A DNA stretch of 64,000 nt from Cronobacter dublinensis subsp. dublinensis LMG 23823 (GCF_001277235.1 NZ_CP012266.1:1736001-1800000), one strand, 5' to 3'. Counted from the first letter of the stretch, positions 42,692-55,483 are shown. Notes: generated by a model not told the origin, from the letters alone. Numbers and translations are program-made.

Positions 42692-43363
42692 TTAGCGCAG
42701 ATCGAACCGGTAACCCTGGCCGCGCACCGTGGTGATCGCCTCGCCGGGGTATTGCGCCTGAATTTTTTTCCGCAGGCGTCCCATCAGGACGTCAATCGTG
42801 TGGCTTTCGCGCAGCTCGGCGTCCGGGTAAAGCTGAAGCATCAGCGAATCTTTGCTGACCACTTTGCCGGCGTTGCGAATAAGCGTTTCCATAATGGTGT
42901 ATTCAAAGGCGGTCAGGCGAATCAGGTTGTCATTAATGGTCACTTCGCGGCGCGAGAGATCCACCACGAACGGCGGCATCGAGATAACCTGCGAGGCGAG
43001 CCCGCTGTTGCGTCGCAGCAGCGCCTGCATGCGCGCCACCACCTCTTCGATGTGAAACGGTTTGGTCACGTAATCGTCGGCACCCGCGCCCAGCACTTCC
43101 ACTTTGTCCTGCCAGCCTTCGCGGGCGGTGAGCACCAGGATGGGCAGCGTGATGTCGTGCGAGCGCCAGCGGCGGATGAGGCTCAGGCCGTCTTCGTCCG
43201 GCAACCCGAGATCGACAATCGCCACGTCCGGCAGATGTTCATTGAGGTAGTAATCGGCTTCTTTGGCGTCTTCCGCCGCATCCACCTGATGGCCCAGCTC
43301 AGAGAGCTGCACTTTCAGGTGATGCCGCAGCAGAGCGTTATCTTCGACGACCAGCACGCGCAT
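42692..43363 (-). CDS. phoP: PhoP response regulator
   Basis: A 223-residue OmpR/PhoB-type regulator. The receiver has the phosphorylated Asp51 (VAIVDLGLP), and the C-terminal winged helix ends [13 protein letters not shown]. It is the first gene of phoPQ, behind a PhoP box, which implies autoregulation. Confidence 0.97.
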   Translation of the reverse strand: MRVLVVEDNALLRHHLKVQLSELGHQVDAAEDAKEADYYLNEHLPDVAIVDLGLPDEDGLSLIRRWRSHDITLPILVLTAREGWQDKVEVLGAGADDYVTKPFHIEEVVARMQALLRRNSGLASQVISMPPFVVDLSRREVTINDNLIRLTAFEYTIMETLIRNAGKVVSKDSLMLQLYPDAELRESHTIDVLMGRLRKKIQAQYPGEAITTVRGQGYRFDLR

Positions 43364-43425
43364 GCGACGTCCCCTTATTTATTAATCTGGCAAATAGTTT
43401 AACGCCAATTATTACCAAAAGGGCA

Positions 43426-43442
43426 TAAACATTGGATAAACC
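43426..43442 (-). promoter_or_regulatory. PhoP box upstream of phoP
   Basis: Read on the minus strand this is GGTTTA-N5-TGTTTA, an exact direct-repeat PhoP box, about 62 bases before the phoP start. Confidence 0.85.
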
Positions 43443-43484
43443 AGCCGGGGATCGCGCGGGGCGTCAAAGGGTAAAGCGGGAAAT

Positions 43485-43509
43485 GAAAAACGCCACCCGA
43501 AGGTGGCGT
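43485..43509 (-). terminator. purB terminator
   Basis: The stem ACGCCACC (43490-43497) / GGTGGCGT (43502-43509) with a CGAA loop is followed by a T-run on the minus strand, just beyond the purB stop. Confidence 0.85.
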
Positions 43510-43519
43510 CGCGTGCGGA

Positions 43520-44893
<1,374 letters not shown>

Positions 44894-44907
44894 TCACTCC
44901 TGAGAGG

Positions 44908-45537
44908 TTAACATTGAGCAAGAATTTGTTTCGCCTGGGTGGTCAGACGATTACGGGAAAACATCAGTTGCAGGCGTCCGCCGCCGACCTGCTGCCACAG
45001 CACGGCGGCGCGGATGCCCGCCAGTAAGGTGGCGCGCACTTTGGCCTGTACCTGCGGGCTTTGCAGCACATTCGGCGAACCGTTGACCTGAATGCGCGGG
45101 CCGAGCGGGCTAATCACATCCACGTAGATCCCGGCCATCGCGTTCATCAGCGTGTCGGACTCCAGCTCGAAGTGCTCAAGCTGGCGGCTTAAATCGGCAA
45201 TGCGGTTGCCAAGCGTATTCATCGCACCTTTGCTGGCGGCAAGCTTACGCTCCAGCACCATCAGGCTTAACGTGTAACGCGTCAGTTCAGCGCCGGGGCC
45301 CTGACGATTGCTGGTGTTGAGAATGCCAAGCAGCGTCTCCAGACCGGTTTTCAGCCCGGCTTCTTCGCCGCCAAACACGGCAAGCGTGGACGCCGGGTTC
45401 TGGTCAATCACGCTTTTCAGCGACACGCGCAGTGCCTGCGCGTCACACGTGCCTTCATGCGCGAGCGCCTGAACCAGACGCGCCGACTGGCAGATGCCCG
45501 CCAGCGCAAGGGTGATGTCATAGAAGTTCTTTGCCAC
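44908..45537 (-). CDS. hflD: HflD, lysogenization regulator homologue
   Basis: A 209-residue helical membrane-associated protein; in E. coli it binds phage lambda CII and favours lysis. The start is GTG at 45537 ([17 protein letters not shown]), with AGGAG five bases upstream, replacing a longer reading from 45567. It ends [11 protein letters not shown], a few residues shorter than E. coli. It lies between mnmA and purB, as usual. Confidence 0.93.
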   Translation of the reverse strand: MAKNFYDITLALAGICQSARLVQALAHEGTCDAQALRVSLKSVIDQNPASTLAVFGGEEAGLKTGLETLLGILNTSNRQGPGAELTRYTLSLMVLERKLAASKGAMNTLGNRIADLSRQLEHFELESDTLMNAMAGIYVDVISPLGPRIQVNGSPNVLQSPQVQAKVRATLLAGIRAAVLWQQVGGGRLQLMFSRNRLTTQAKQILAQC

Positions 45538-45593
45538 ACGTGCTCCTTTTTGACCGCGGCGTCTCATTCATCGCCGCGCAAGCGGCATCACAG

Positions 45594-46739
<1,146 letters not shown>

Positions 46740-46912
46740 CTAGCACGCGCGGGCGACGCAAACACCCCCTGTGCGCGGCGGGTTGCGCGCGCGGCACGCA
46801 GAAAGGCGTTTAACGGCAATAATTGCAACGTGCGGGACGCGACGCACGGCGGGGAAAAGGGCGTAAGGCGGGGGAAAAGACGCGGAGCCGCAGCGGCGGC
46901 CCCGCGTGAGCG

Positions 46913-48862
46913 TTATGCGTAGCGCTCGTCGATGCTGAACTGCTCGACGGTTTGCGCCAGCTGCTGCGCCTGCTCTTCGAGCGAGCTTGCGGCGGCGGCC
47001 ATCTGCTGCACCAGCGCGGCGTTCTGCTGGGTGACGCCATCCATCTCGTTAACGGCAATCGTCACCTGGCTGATGCCTTTCGACTGCTCGTCAGACGCGC
47101 TGACGATTTCGCCGATGATGGTCTGTACGGAATGCACCGCCTGGGTCATCTCCTGCATGGTTTTCCCGGCGTCGTTCACCAGCTGCACGCCATTGGCGAC
47201 GCGCTGGCCGGACTCCTCGATCAGCGCGGCAATCTCTTTCACCGCGTTGGCGCTGCGCTGCGCCAGGCTTCGCACTTCGCTTGCGACCACCGCGAAGCCG
47301 CGACCCTGTTCACCCGCGCGCGCCGCCTCTACCGCGGCGTTGAGCGCCAGGATATTGGTCTGGAACGCGATGCTGTTGATCATGGTGGTGATGTCGCTGA
47401 TTTTCTTCGAGCTGTCGTCAATCTGCGCCATCGTCTGGACCACCTGGCCGACGAGCGTTTCGCCGCGGCTGGCGATCTGCGTGGCGTTGGCGGTGAGCTC
47501 GGTCGCATGGTGCGCGTTGGCGGCATTATGTTTCACCGTGGCGCTGATCTGCTCCATACTGGCGGCGGTCTGCTCCAGCGCGGCGGCCTGTTCTTCGGTG
47601 CGCGAGGAGAGGTTAATGTTGCCGCTGACTATCTCGCCCGCGCCCTGACGAACCGACTCGCTGGCCTCTTTAATTTGCCCGACGATGCCGCGCAGTTGTG
47701 ACTGCATAGTATCCAGCGCGTAGAACAGACTGCCGCGATCGCCCGGTTTTACCGGCACCACGTTATCGAGCTTACCGTCGGCGACGGCTAGCGCGATGGT
47801 GGCGGCTTCCAGCGGTTCGCCGCCGAGCGGTTTGAGCACTTTGCGACTAAAGACGATGCCGAGCAGCGCGCTCACCAGCAGGATACTCACCACCATCAAA
47901 ATAATGGCGTTCATCAGCTGGCGGTTAGCGGCCGCCATCACCTGGCTTACCGGCGCCACAATGCCCAGATACCATTTATCCGTGCTGTTGCCGATGGTGA
48001 CAGGCTGCCACGTAACCAGCGCTTTTTCACCGAGGATCGGATCGTCCTGCTCCACCACATTGCTGGTATAACCGGCGGTGTCGCCAGGAAACGGCTTGCT
48101 GGTCAGCTTTTTATCCGGGTAGGAAACAATTTTACCTGCCGTTGACAGCAGCATGGCGTAACCGCCGCCTTCCCACGGTTTGATCTGGTTCACTTTTTGC
48201 TGCAGTGACGCCAGCGAAATATCGGAGGTCACCACGCCCTTGAGCTGTCCGTCGGAAACAATCGGCGCCGCTACCGAGGTCAGCAGCGTCGGCACGCCGT
48301 TATAGGCGTAACTGTAGGGTTCGATCAGCGTATCTTTCTGGGTTTTTTGCGGAACCAGGTAGTAGTCGCCCTGGCCTGGCGTCAGGTACGAGAGCAGGGG
48401 ATGGAACTTGTAGCCGCCCGCCTGATCATGGTCGACGAAAAACGCGTAACGGCCTTTTGGTGCCTGACCGGGCTTGCCGTCAAACTCCGCATCGCGTCCG
48501 TCAAACGCGTTCTCTTCAAAAATCACCGATACCGAAAGGTAATCGGGGTTATCGCGCAGCGCGCCTTCCAGCAGCTGGTCAGCGACTTTACGATCGGTGA
48601 TGCCGGCGCGGGGCAGGGACGCCATGCTGTGGCCAAGGTTATGCGCCACGTCGCGCGCGTAGTTCAGCTCTTGCTGAATTTTCAGCGCCTCGCTCTGGGC
48701 TATCTGTTTTAAGTAGCTTTCGGCCAGCGATTTTTGTTCATTGCTGGACTGCCAGCTCAGCACGCCGATGGTGACGACAAAACCCAGCGTGATGGTTAAC
48801 GCGCCCGTCAGCAGCATCTGCGCGCGGGTACTCATCTTTTTATGTACGGATTGTCTGGCCAT
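46913..48862 (-). CDS. Methyl-accepting chemotaxis protein with dCache-type sensor
   Basis: A 649-residue chemoreceptor. TM1 spans about 17-37, a long periplasmic double-Cache region about 40-310, TM2 about 315-335, HAMP to about 390. The signalling domain has the hairpin tip [20 protein letters not shown]. There is no C-terminal NWETF-type CheR/CheB tether (it ends SIDERYA). The ligand is unknown; dCache receptors often bind amino acids or amines. ATG 48862 is preferred over the adjacent GTG because AGGAG is six bases upstream. A FliA promoter lies upstream. No equivalent exists between mnmA and nudJ in E. coli. Confidence 0.93.
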   Translation of the reverse strand: MARQSVHKKMSTRAQMLLTGALTITLGFVVTIGVLSWQSSNEQKSLAESYLKQIAQSEALKIQQELNYARDVAHNLGHSMASLPRAGITDRKVADQLLEGALRDNPDYLSVSVIFEENAFDGRDAEFDGKPGQAPKGRYAFFVDHDQAGGYKFHPLLSYLTPGQGDYYLVPQKTQKDTLIEPYSYAYNGVPTLLTSVAAPIVSDGQLKGVVTSDISLASLQQKVNQIKPWEGGGYAMLLSTAGKIVSYPDKKLTSKPFPGDTAGYTSNVVEQDDPILGEKALVTWQPVTIGNSTDKWYLGIVAPVSQVMAAANRQLMNAIILMVVSILLVSALLGIVFSRKVLKPLGGEPLEAATIALAVADGKLDNVVPVKPGDRGSLFYALDTMQSQLRGIVGQIKEASESVRQGAGEIVSGNINLSSRTEEQAAALEQTAASMEQISATVKHNAANAHHATELTANATQIASRGETLVGQVVQTMAQIDDSSKKISDITTMINSIAFQTNILALNAAVEAARAGEQGRGFAVVASEVRSLAQRSANAVKEIAALIEESGQRVANGVQLVNDAGKTMQEMTQAVHSVQTIIGEIVSASDEQSKGISQVTIAVNEMDGVTQQNAALVQQMAAAASSLEEQAQQLAQTVEQFSIDERYA

Positions 48863-48931
48863 CACGGCTCCTCAGGATCAACCACGAAATATCATTACTT
48901 TCCCTTCGCTACGAGCCTCCTGGTCAATGTT

Positions 48932-48958
48932 CTATCGGCGTTTGTTTTTTGTTCTTTA
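48932..48958 (-). promoter_or_regulatory. Sigma-28 (FliA) promoter for the chemoreceptor
   Basis: Minus strand TAAAGAAC-N11-GCCGATAG matches the FliA consensus TAAAGTTT-N11-GCCGATAA, keeping TAAAG and GCCGATA with exact spacing. It lies about 70 bases before the gene. Confidence 0.8.
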
Positions 48959-49141
48959 ATCAGGCGCAAACAGCGTATGACGACGTAAAAACAGGGGGTT
49001 TACCGAAGAAACAGCGGGTGTGTGTTGGTGAAGCGCGCGGCGGCAGGAGAAGATGCTAAGTGTAGAGGCAGACGGCAGCATGTTAAGCTGCCGTTAAAAG
49101 TTTCGCGGCGAAACAAATTTGTGGGCGGTGTGACGTAATGC

Positions 49142-49591
49142 TCAGTGGAACGGCCAGTTAAACGCGCCGATAAGCGAGAGCGGGTAGCGCTCGCCCTGCT
49201 GCCAGGTGCGGATACTCTCGGCCACCAGCGGCGAACGCAGATTCCCGGCGGTGAGAATGTCTTCAGCGCTCACCCAGCGGCAGCAGTCGATATCGCTGTC
49301 GTGAGGGTCGGTGGGCAGCGGCGCGTCGAGTTCAATACTGAACAGGAAGCGCAGAAACGGCGTGTTGTCGGGCGCCTGCCACTGGTGCAGGCGCAGAAAA
49401 TGCTGCGGCTCGGCGCGAATGCCAGTCTCTTCCCACAGCTCCCGGCGGGCGGCTTCCAGGAGCGTTTCATCGGCTTCGAGATGGCCGGCGGGCTGGTTCC
49501 ACAGCGCCTTACCGTTGATGGTCTCTTCCACAACCAGGAATTTGCCCTGCGCGTGAACCACGCAGGCGACGGTGACATGGGGTTTGAACAT
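49142..49591 (-). CDS. nudJ: NudJ, thiamine/nucleotide phosphatase (Nudix)
   Basis: A 149-residue Nudix hydrolase; the E. coli enzyme acts on HMP-PP, thiamine-PP and nucleoside triphosphates. The Nudix box runs from [17 protein letters not shown] to WEETGI (about residues 36-58). The start at 49591 ([13 protein letters not shown]) agrees with E. coli; the longer frame from 49669 overlaps rluE. The C-terminus lacks the last few residues of E. coli NudJ. Confidence 0.95.
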   Translation of the reverse strand: MFKPHVTVACVVHAQGKFLVVEETINGKALWNQPAGHLEADETLLEAARRELWEETGIRAEPQHFLRLHQWQAPDNTPFLRFLFSIELDAPLPTDPHDSDIDCCRWVSAEDILTAGNLRSPLVAESIRTWQQGERYPLSLIGAFNWPFH

Positions 49592-49601
49592 CCGGTTCTC
49601 C

Positions 49602-50228
49602 TTATTTGAGCGTAATTTCTCGCCACTGGCCGCAGGCCAGAGAATCAAGAGTATAGTCGCCCATCGCATAGCGAATCAGGCGCAGCGTCGGGAAGCCGAT
49701 ATGCGCGGTCATGCGCCGCACCTGGCGGTTGCGCCCTTCATAAAGGGTGACCTTAAGCCAGCAGGTTGGGATGGATTTGCGCTCGCGGATGGGCGGATGG
49801 CGCGGCCACAGCCAGGCGGGCTCGTCTACCAGCTCCACGCCCGCAGGGAGCGTCGGCCCGTCGTTCAGCGTCACGCCGTGGCGCAGTTTTTCAAGCGCGT
49901 CTTCCGTCGGCTCGCCTTCGACCTGCACAAAATAGATTTTGCCGGTACGTTTGCCAGGCTGGGTTAATCTGGCCTGCAACGCGCCGTCGTTCGTCAGCAC
50001 CAGCAGTCCTTCGCTGTCGCGATCCAGACGCCCTGCGGCATAGACGCCGGGGACAGGAATAAAATCCTTGAGCGTCTGGCGGCCCGCTTCATCAGTAAAC
50101 TGCGGCAGCACATCGTAGGGTTTATTAAACAGGATCAGCCGTTTCGGGCCTTCGGGTTTGCGGCGCTTAGCGGAATGTTGTGAGCTGAATCGCTCAAGCC
50201 GGTGATTTCTAAAAGAAGTTTTCTGCAT
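49602..50228 (-). CDS. rluE: RluE, 23S rRNA pseudouridine(2457) synthase
   Basis: A 208-residue RsuA-type synthase from ATG 50228 (MQKTSFRNH). Catalytic Asp is in [25 protein letters not shown] is the family motif. An upstream ATG at 50258 (218 aa, MRQLIKPEN) matches the usual E. coli annotation, but it overlaps a TATAAT hexamer, so the shorter form may be the one made. It is co-oriented with nudJ and divergent from icd. Confidence 0.93.
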   Translation of the reverse strand: MQKTSFRNHRLERFSSQHSAKRRKPEGPKRLILFNKPYDVLPQFTDEAGRQTLKDFIPVPGVYAAGRLDRDSEGLLVLTNDGALQARLTQPGKRTGKIYFVQVEGEPTEDALEKLRHGVTLNDGPTLPAGVELVDEPAWLWPRHPPIRERKSIPTCWLKVTLYEGRNRQVRRMTAHIGFPTLRLIRYAMGDYTLDSLACGQWREITLK

Positions 50229-50374
50229 ACTATTTTCAGGCTTTATCAATTGCCGCATTATACCCTATTCATAAGGGCGTGGCATGGGGCAGAACATTGA
50301 GGTAGTATTATCACGCCTATTACAAATCATTAACAAAAATGAGTCACAACCAGAAGCGCTCGAAGGAGAGGTGA

Positions 50375-51625
50375 ATGGAAAGCAAAGTAGTAGTTCCGGC
50401 GGAAGGTGAAAAGATCACAGCGCAAAACGGCAAGCTGAATGTACCCCACAACCCGATCATCCCGTTCATTGAAGGCGACGGTATCGGCGTGGACGTTACC
50501 CCAGCGATGCTGAAAGTGGTCGACGCCGCGGTTGAGAAAGCCTACAAAGGCGAGCGTAAAATTTCCTGGATGGAAATTTACACCGGTGAGAAATCTACCC
50601 AGCTTTATGGCCAGGACGTCTGGCTGCCCCAGGAAACCCTGGATCTGATTCGTGAATATCGCGTTGCCATTAAAGGCCCACTGACCACGCCGGTCGGCGG
50701 CGGTATTCGCTCCCTTAACGTTGCCCTGCGCCAGGAGCTGGACCTTTACGTCTGCCTGCGCCCGGTGCGTTACTACCAGGGCACCCCAAGCCCGGTAAAA
50801 CACCCGGAACTGACCGACATGGTTATCTTCCGTGAGAACTCCGAAGACATCTACGCGGGCATCGAGTGGAAAGCCGACTCTGCCGACGCGGAAAAAGTCA
50901 TCAAATTCCTGCGCGAAGAAATGGGCGTGAAGAAAATCCGCTTCCCGGAACATTGCGGCATCGGCATCAAGCCGTGTTCCGAAGAAGGCACCAAACGCCT
51001 GGTGCGCGCGGCGATTGAATACGCCATCACCAACGATCGCGAATCCGTGACCCTGGTGCACAAAGGCAACATCATGAAATTCACCGAAGGCGCGTTTAAA
51101 GACTGGGGCTACCAGCTGGCGCGTGAAGAGTTCGGCGGCGAGCTTATCGACGGCGGCCCGTGGGTGAAAATCAAGAACCCGAACAACGGCAAAGAGATCG
51201 TTGTGAAGGATGTTATTGCCGACGCCTTCCTGCAGCAGATCCTGCTGCGTCCGGCGGAATATGACGTCATCGCCTGTATGAACCTGAACGGCGACTATAT
51301 CTCTGACGCCCTGGCAGCCCAGGTGGGCGGCATCGGCATCGCGCCGGGTGCGAACATCGGCGACGAATGCGCGCTGTTTGAAGCGACCCACGGCACCGCG
51401 CCGAAATACGCAGGCCAGGATAAAGTGAACCCGGGCTCCATCATCCTCTCCGCAGAGATGATGCTGCGTCATATGGAATGGTTCGAAGCGGCTGACCTTA
51501 TCGTGAAAGGTATGGAAGGCGCTATCAACAACAAGACCGTGACCTATGACTTCGAACGCCTGATGGAAGGCGCTAAGCTACTGAAATGTTCAGAGTTTGG
51601 CGACGCTATCATCGCGAATATGTAA
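50375..51625 (+). CDS. icd: Isocitrate dehydrogenase (NADP)
   Basis: A 416-residue TCA-cycle enzyme converting isocitrate to 2-oxoglutarate. Ser113, the AceK phosphorylation site, is in [12 protein letters not shown]. The cofactor and substrate loops ([25 protein letters not shown]) are present. AAGGAGA precedes the ATG. The 3' end (from about 51464) is the integration site of phage 21/e14-type elements in E. coli, and a degenerate second copy lies at 62541. The reading frame here is complete. Confidence 0.97.
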   Translation: MESKVVVPAEGEKITAQNGKLNVPHNPIIPFIEGDGIGVDVTPAMLKVVDAAVEKAYKGERKISWMEIYTGEKSTQLYGQDVWLPQETLDLIREYRVAIKGPLTTPVGGGIRSLNVALRQELDLYVCLRPVRYYQGTPSPVKHPELTDMVIFRENSEDIYAGIEWKADSADAEKVIKFLREEMGVKKIRFPEHCGIGIKPCSEEGTKRLVRAAIEYAITNDRESVTLVHKGNIMKFTEGAFKDWGYQLAREEFGGELIDGGPWVKIKNPNNGKEIVVKDVIADAFLQQILLRPAEYDVIACMNLNGDYISDALAAQVGGIGIAPGANIGDECALFEATHGTAPKYAGQDKVNPGSIILSAEMMLRHMEWFEAADLIVKGMEGAINNKTVTYDFERLMEGAKLLKCSEFGDAIIANM

Positions 51626-51648
51626 TCTGTTTTATGGGTTACATAAAA

Positions 51649-51676
51649 ACGGGAGCCGATGGGCTCCCGTTTTTTA
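51649..51676 (+). terminator. icd terminator
   Basis: The stem ACGGGAGCC (51649-51657) / GGCTCCCGT (51662-51670) with a GATG loop runs into a T-run. Confidence 0.9.
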
Positions 51677-51715
51677 TTATTAGGTTAAGAACGGTTATCA
51701 AAATTTTATCAAAAC

Positions 51716-52276
51716 CCCTCGTTTGGAGAGCGTATCACCGATTATGACGCAATGTGCCAGGGCATCTGCAGCTATGCGCGCGCGGCGGAAAAGCTCCGCG
51801 GCGAGCATCAGTTCTGCCGGTACATTTCGGTGTTCGTGAAAACGTCGCCTTTCTCGGCTGAGCCGTATTACGGCAACCACGCCGGAAGCAAACTGCTGAC
51901 GCCCACGCAGGACTCGCGCGACATTATCGCCGCGGCGACGCGCTGCCTCGATGCGGTCTGGCGCGACGGCTACCGGTACCAGAAAGCAGGGGTGATGCTG
52001 GGTGACTTTTTCAGCCAGGGCGTGGCGCAACTGAACCTGTTTGACGAGAACGCGCCGCGCGCGAACAGCGAGGCGCTGATGTCACTGATGGACAAACTCA
52101 ACCAGCAGGGCTGGGGAACATTTTATTTTGCGGGACAGGGTATCCAGCAGTCGTGGCAGATAAAGCGCGAGATGCTGTCGCCTGTTACGCGACGCGACTC
52201 GCTGATGTACCGACCGTGCGGGCATAGTAAAAGGGATATTGTTCAGGCAATAAAGAGAAGTAAAGGTCCGCTTTGA
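51716..52276 (+). pseudogene. umuC: umuC 3' fragment (DNA polymerase V subunit), truncated and frameshifted
   Basis: From about 51716 the frame reads SFGERITDYDAMCQ and continues through KLLTPTQDSRDII, YQKAGVMLGDFFSQGVAQLNLFD and YFAGQGIQQSWQIKREMLSP, the C-terminal 40-45% of UmuC. The catalytic polymerase half is missing. A one-base loss near 52183 shifts the end: restoring it gives PRYATRLADVPTVRA and a stop at 52225-52227, like the E. coli tail. The present frame runs on to 52276, ending in the repeat. One or two residues are also lost at SYA-RAAEK and SPFS-AEPYY. No umuD is seen. Confidence 0.85.
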
Positions 52277-52290
52277 GCGAAAAGCGGACG
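52264..52290 (+). repeat. Paired-palindrome repeat, half copy 1
   Basis: GGTCCGCTTTGAGCGAAAAG followed by CGGACG matches the second half of the full copies at 57305 and 59312, with one change in the palindrome. It lies between the umuC fragment and the hydrolase module. The first half is absent. Confidence 0.7.
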
Positions 52291-52387
52291 TTTGCCGAAC
52301 GCTTTTAGCGGCGAACGCCAGCATATTTAAATAAAAAAGGCCACCTTGGCGGGTGGCCTGTTCAGCGAACCTTTACGTTATAAAAGG

Positions 52388-53164
52388 TTATTCAGCAAAG
52401 CACTTCCTGGCATGCTCTTCCACGAACGCCGTGACGGTTTCCGGCGCTTCAAGCGGCGGGAAGTGGTTCACGCCTTTCAGGATTTTCAGCTCCGCGCCGC
52501 CGCCCAGCGCCTGCTGCAGAGCCGTTGCAAACGAAAGAGGGTTTGGCGCGTCGTTTTCGCCCTGCAGAATAAGCGCTGGCGCAGTAATAGCATCATACTG
52601 ATCGGCCATTTCGTGATTCAGAAACGCGGCGGCATTGGCCTGCATCGAGTGCGCCGGCCATTTTGCCGCCTCCGCGCCGACGCTTTCGGTCACGCCAAAC
52701 GGCTGATAAAACGCCACGGCGCCGGAAGGCGTCGATACCGCCTCGCAGACCATCCCGACCGTCATGCCCGCGTCACGCATCTGCTTACCGTCCACGTAGC
52801 AGGCGGTATACACCAGTCCGGCAACCTGCTGCGGATAGTTCACCGCAAACGTGGAAATGATATTACAGCCGATAGAGTGAGACACGAGCACGACCGGGCC
52901 CCTGATGCCGGCGGCATCAATCACGGCTTTTAAGTCCTCAGCGTGGCGGGGAATGCTGTAAGCCTCAGGCTGCAGCGGCTTGGCCGAGCGCCCGTAGCCG
53001 CGGCTGTCGTACGCGACCGTGTGGAATTTTTCAGACAGCGCGTCCGTCTGCGCCTGCCAGATATCACTGATGCCAAAATAGCCGGCAACAAAAACAACCG
53101 GCATGCCCCGGCCCTTTGCGTCAAAGTAAATCTCGATGCCGTCGTCGGTGGTTGCGTAAGACAT
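52388..53164 (-). CDS. Alpha/beta-fold hydrolase
   Basis: A 258-residue alpha/beta hydrolase, probably cytoplasmic (no signal peptide). The nucleophile elbow is SHSIG with Ser97; Asp205 (GENDAPNP) and His234 (GVNHFPPLEAPE) complete the triad, and the oxyanion region is VAGYFG. The family includes esterases, lactonases and haloperoxidase-like enzymes, so the substrate cannot be named. It is divergent from the metallo-hydrolase gene; a shared regulator is likely the GlxA-type protein two genes away (inference). Confidence 0.85.
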   Translation of the reverse strand: MSYATTDDGIEIYFDAKGRGMPVVFVAGYFGISDIWQAQTDALSEKFHTVAYDSRGYGRSAKPLQPEAYSIPRHAEDLKAVIDAAGIRGPVVLVSHSIGCNIISTFAVNYPQQVAGLVYTACYVDGKQMRDAGMTVGMVCEAVSTPSGAVAFYQPFGVTESVGAEAAKWPAHSMQANAAAFLNHEMADQYDAITAPALILQGENDAPNPLSFATALQQALGGGAELKILKGVNHFPPLEAPETVTAFVEEHARKCFAE

Positions 53165-53521
53165 TCTTCATTCCTCATGTGTTAACAGTCACAAAAGTAT
53201 AAAGAGCGTGCGATGCGCTCCGTGAGAGGCAGAAATGTCAAAATACAATGATTTCGGGTCAAATTGACGTCGCACGGAAGGATAAGTGAAACACTACATA
53301 AGGTCTTACGGCATCTGCCGGCGCTGGCACCGGCTGTAAACGCTGCAGCCGGTACGAAAGAAAGCATAAAAGGGAAACACATGATCAGCCGGAGAGCCAT
53401 CTTTGGCCCTATTCCATCGAATATTGACCTCAGCGCGACTCACGCAAGGTATGGCGCCTTTTTTATACTGCCTGCTCAATGTACAGACCGCACGGCTGCG
53501 GTTTCCCTGACGGAGTAAAGA
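53165..53521. other. Intergenic region between divergent hydrolase genes
   Basis: This 357-base gap should hold both promoters. A hairpin ACCGGCTG (53329-53336) / CAGCCGGT (53346-53353) is visible. An 84-codon open frame at 53264-53518 has no recognisable domain, and I do not call it a gene. No further element is supported. Confidence 0.4.
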
Positions 53522-54298
53522 ATGCAACTCACTCAAATTCGTAACGCCACGCTGAAGCTCGACTACGCCGGTGTCCGCTTCCTTATCGATCCAATGCTGT
53601 CTGACAAAGACGCCTGGCCCGGTTTTCCCGGCACCGCCCGTTCGCACCTGCGCAACCCAATGGTCGCGCTGCCGCTGACCGTGGAAGAATTGCTGGACGT
53701 GGACGTGATTATCGTGACGCACACGCATCAGGATCACTGGGACGAGGCGGCGCAGCAGCTGATCCCGAAAGACCGGGTGATTTATACGCAGAATGAGAAC
53801 GACGCGGCGCTGCTGCGATCGCAGGGCTTCACGGCGGTCAGCGTGCTGGCGGACACCAATGTCATTGCGGGCATCAACGTCGCAAAAACCGACGGCCAGC
53901 ACGGCAGCGATGAGGCGTACGCCATTCCAGAGGTTGCCGAACGCCTGGGCGACGCGTGCGGCCTGGTGCTTTCCCTGGCAGGTGAAAAGACGCTGTACGT
54001 TGCCGGTGACACCATCTGGGTTCCGTCATACGCGGGCAGCCTGGAAAAACACGCGCCTGACGTGGTGGTGCTGAACATGGGCCTGGCGACGGTGGACGGA
54101 ATTGGTGCCATCATCATGGGGAAGCAGGATGCCCTTCGCACACTGGAGGTGCTGCCGTCAGCCACGGTGGTGGCGTCACACATGGAGGCCGTCAATCACT
54201 GCCTGCTGAGCCGTGACGAGCTGCGCACCTTTGCAGCGGAAAACGGCATTCAGGATCGGGTGCGGGTGCCGGAAGACGGCGAGACGCTGAATTTCTGA
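53522..54298 (+). CDS. MBL-fold metal-dependent hydrolase
   Basis: A 258-residue metallo-beta-lactamase-fold protein of the UlaG-like type. The metal motif HTHQDHWD gives His67, His69, Asp71 and His72; further ligands are likely in GDTIW and VASHMEAVNH. It starts MQLTQIRNATLKLDYAG behind GGAG. The substrate is unknown; UlaG-like enzymes open lactones or cleave phosphodiesters. A strong inverted repeat follows its stop. Confidence 0.85.
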   Translation: MQLTQIRNATLKLDYAGVRFLIDPMLSDKDAWPGFPGTARSHLRNPMVALPLTVEELLDVDVIIVTHTHQDHWDEAAQQLIPKDRVIYTQNENDAALLRSQGFTAVSVLADTNVIAGINVAKTDGQHGSDEAYAIPEVAERLGDACGLVLSLAGEKTLYVAGDTIWVPSYAGSLEKHAPDVVVLNMGLATVDGIGAIIMGKQDALRTLEVLPSATVVASHMEAVNHCLLSRDELRTFAAENGIQDRVRVPEDGETLNF

Positions 54299-54312
54299 TA
54301 CGAAAGCGCGCC

Positions 54313-54340
54313 CGTGCGGCAGGCTCCGGCCTGCCGCACG
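54313..54340. repeat. Perfect inverted repeat after the MBL-fold gene
   Basis: CGTGCGGCAGGC (54313-54324) and GCCTGCCGCACG (54329-54340) form a 12-bp stem with a TCCG loop. There is no T-run. It may act as a 3' mRNA stabiliser or weak terminator. Confidence 0.6.
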
Positions 54341-54397
54341 CCAGTCCGAACAAAGCAGGATAATCATCGCGGTTTACATCAGTAAGGGTACAGAATT

Positions 54398-55357
54398 ATG
54401 TCCAAGCTGCACGTTGTCGTTATCGCCACGCCGGGCTTCAGCCCGTTTCACTTTTCCGTGCCGTCCATGGTCTTTGACAAGGCGATGCCCGAGCCGGGCT
54501 TGTTCAGCGTGGATATCTGCGCCGAGCAGCCCGGCGTCGTGGCGTCCGATACCGGTATCTCAATTAATGTGGAGCACGGGCTGGAGCGGCTCGATGCGGC
54601 GGACATCATCGTTGTGCCGTTCTGGGAGCATCCCGAAACGCGGCCTGATGCGGCGCTGCTGGAGGCGCTGCGCAGCGCCTGGCAGCGCGGGGCCGAAGTC
54701 GTGGGGCTGTGCCTCGGGGCGTACGTGCTCGCCTATGCCGGACTGCTGAACAACCGCAGGGCGTCCACCCACTGGGAGTTTGAGCGGGATTTCGCCGCGC
54801 GCTTTCCGGAGGTGCGCCTCGACAGCAACGCGCTCTATACCAGCGATGAGCGGCTGGTCACGTCGGCCGGGACGGCGGCGGGCATCGACTGCTGCCTGAA
54901 CATCGTGCGCGAACACTACGGAAGTGCGCTGGCCAATCGCGTCGCCCGGCGGATGGTGATCCCCCCGTACCGGGAGGGCGGGCAGGCGCAGTTTATTGAG
55001 CATGCGGTGCCGGAGACGACGCGCGACGAGCAGATAAACGACCTTATCGACTACCTGCGGCGCAACCTGGACAAGCGGCACGACATTGACTCCATTGCGG
55101 GGTTCTCCGGCATGAGCCGGCGCACGCTGACGCGGCACTTCATCAAGGCCACCGGCATGACTGTGGGGGACTGGCTCAGCGCCCAGCGCCTGCAGCGCAG
55201 CCAGGAGCTGCTGGAAACCAGCGATCACAGCATCGAAACCGTGGCGTCACTGGCGGGCTACCAGTCGCCGGTCTCGTTCCGGCAGAGCTTCAAGACCCGC
55301 TTTAACGTCAGCCCCAGCGAGTGGCGGCGGACCTTCCGTGGCCCCGGCCTGATATAA
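54398..55357 (+). CDS. GlxA/FtrA-type transcriptional regulator (DJ-1/PfpI plus AraC)
   Basis: A 319-residue regulator. The N-terminal DJ-1/PfpI-like domain (about 1-185) has a cysteine in the nucleophile-elbow position (GLCLGAY, about residue 106). The C-terminal AraC double helix-turn-helix (about 215-312) includes SIAGFSGMSRRTLTRHFIKATG and SLAGYQSPVSFRQSFKTRFNVSPSEWRR. Such proteins sense small molecules and activate neighbouring catabolic or detoxification genes. The likely targets are the hydrolase, MBL and MFS genes (inference from position). Confidence 0.9.
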   Translation: MSKLHVVVIATPGFSPFHFSVPSMVFDKAMPEPGLFSVDICAEQPGVVASDTGISINVEHGLERLDAADIIVVPFWEHPETRPDAALLEALRSAWQRGAEVVGLCLGAYVLAYAGLLNNRRASTHWEFERDFAARFPEVRLDSNALYTSDERLVTSAGTAAGIDCCLNIVREHYGSALANRVARRMVIPPYREGGQAQFIEHAVPETTRDEQINDLIDYLRRNLDKRHDIDSIAGFSGMSRRTLTRHFIKATGMTVGDWLSAQRLQRSQELLETSDHSIETVASLAGYQSPVSFRQSFKTRFNVSPSEWRRTFRGPGLI

Positions 55358-55483
55358 GCCCGGTCCGGCAGCCGGGACCGCGACGTACCGCTTCCGGCTG
55401 ATTATCTCTTTACCATTACTTCGCATCAGCCTGGTTCGCTGAACCGGGCCGGGGCTGCTGCGTGCATCATTCAGGACACAGAC

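Noticed and set aside
50183..50198. Cra (FruR) site upstream of icd
   Set aside because: GCTGAATCGCTCAAGC keeps only the first half of the consensus and lies inside rluE coding sequence.
50330..51472. 380-codon minus-strand frame opposite icd
   Set aside because: Antisense shadow of icd, which is complete on the plus strand.
53264..53518. 84-codon plus-strand open frame between the divergent hydrolase genes
   Set aside because: No domain, weak start, and it occupies the region needed for both promoters.
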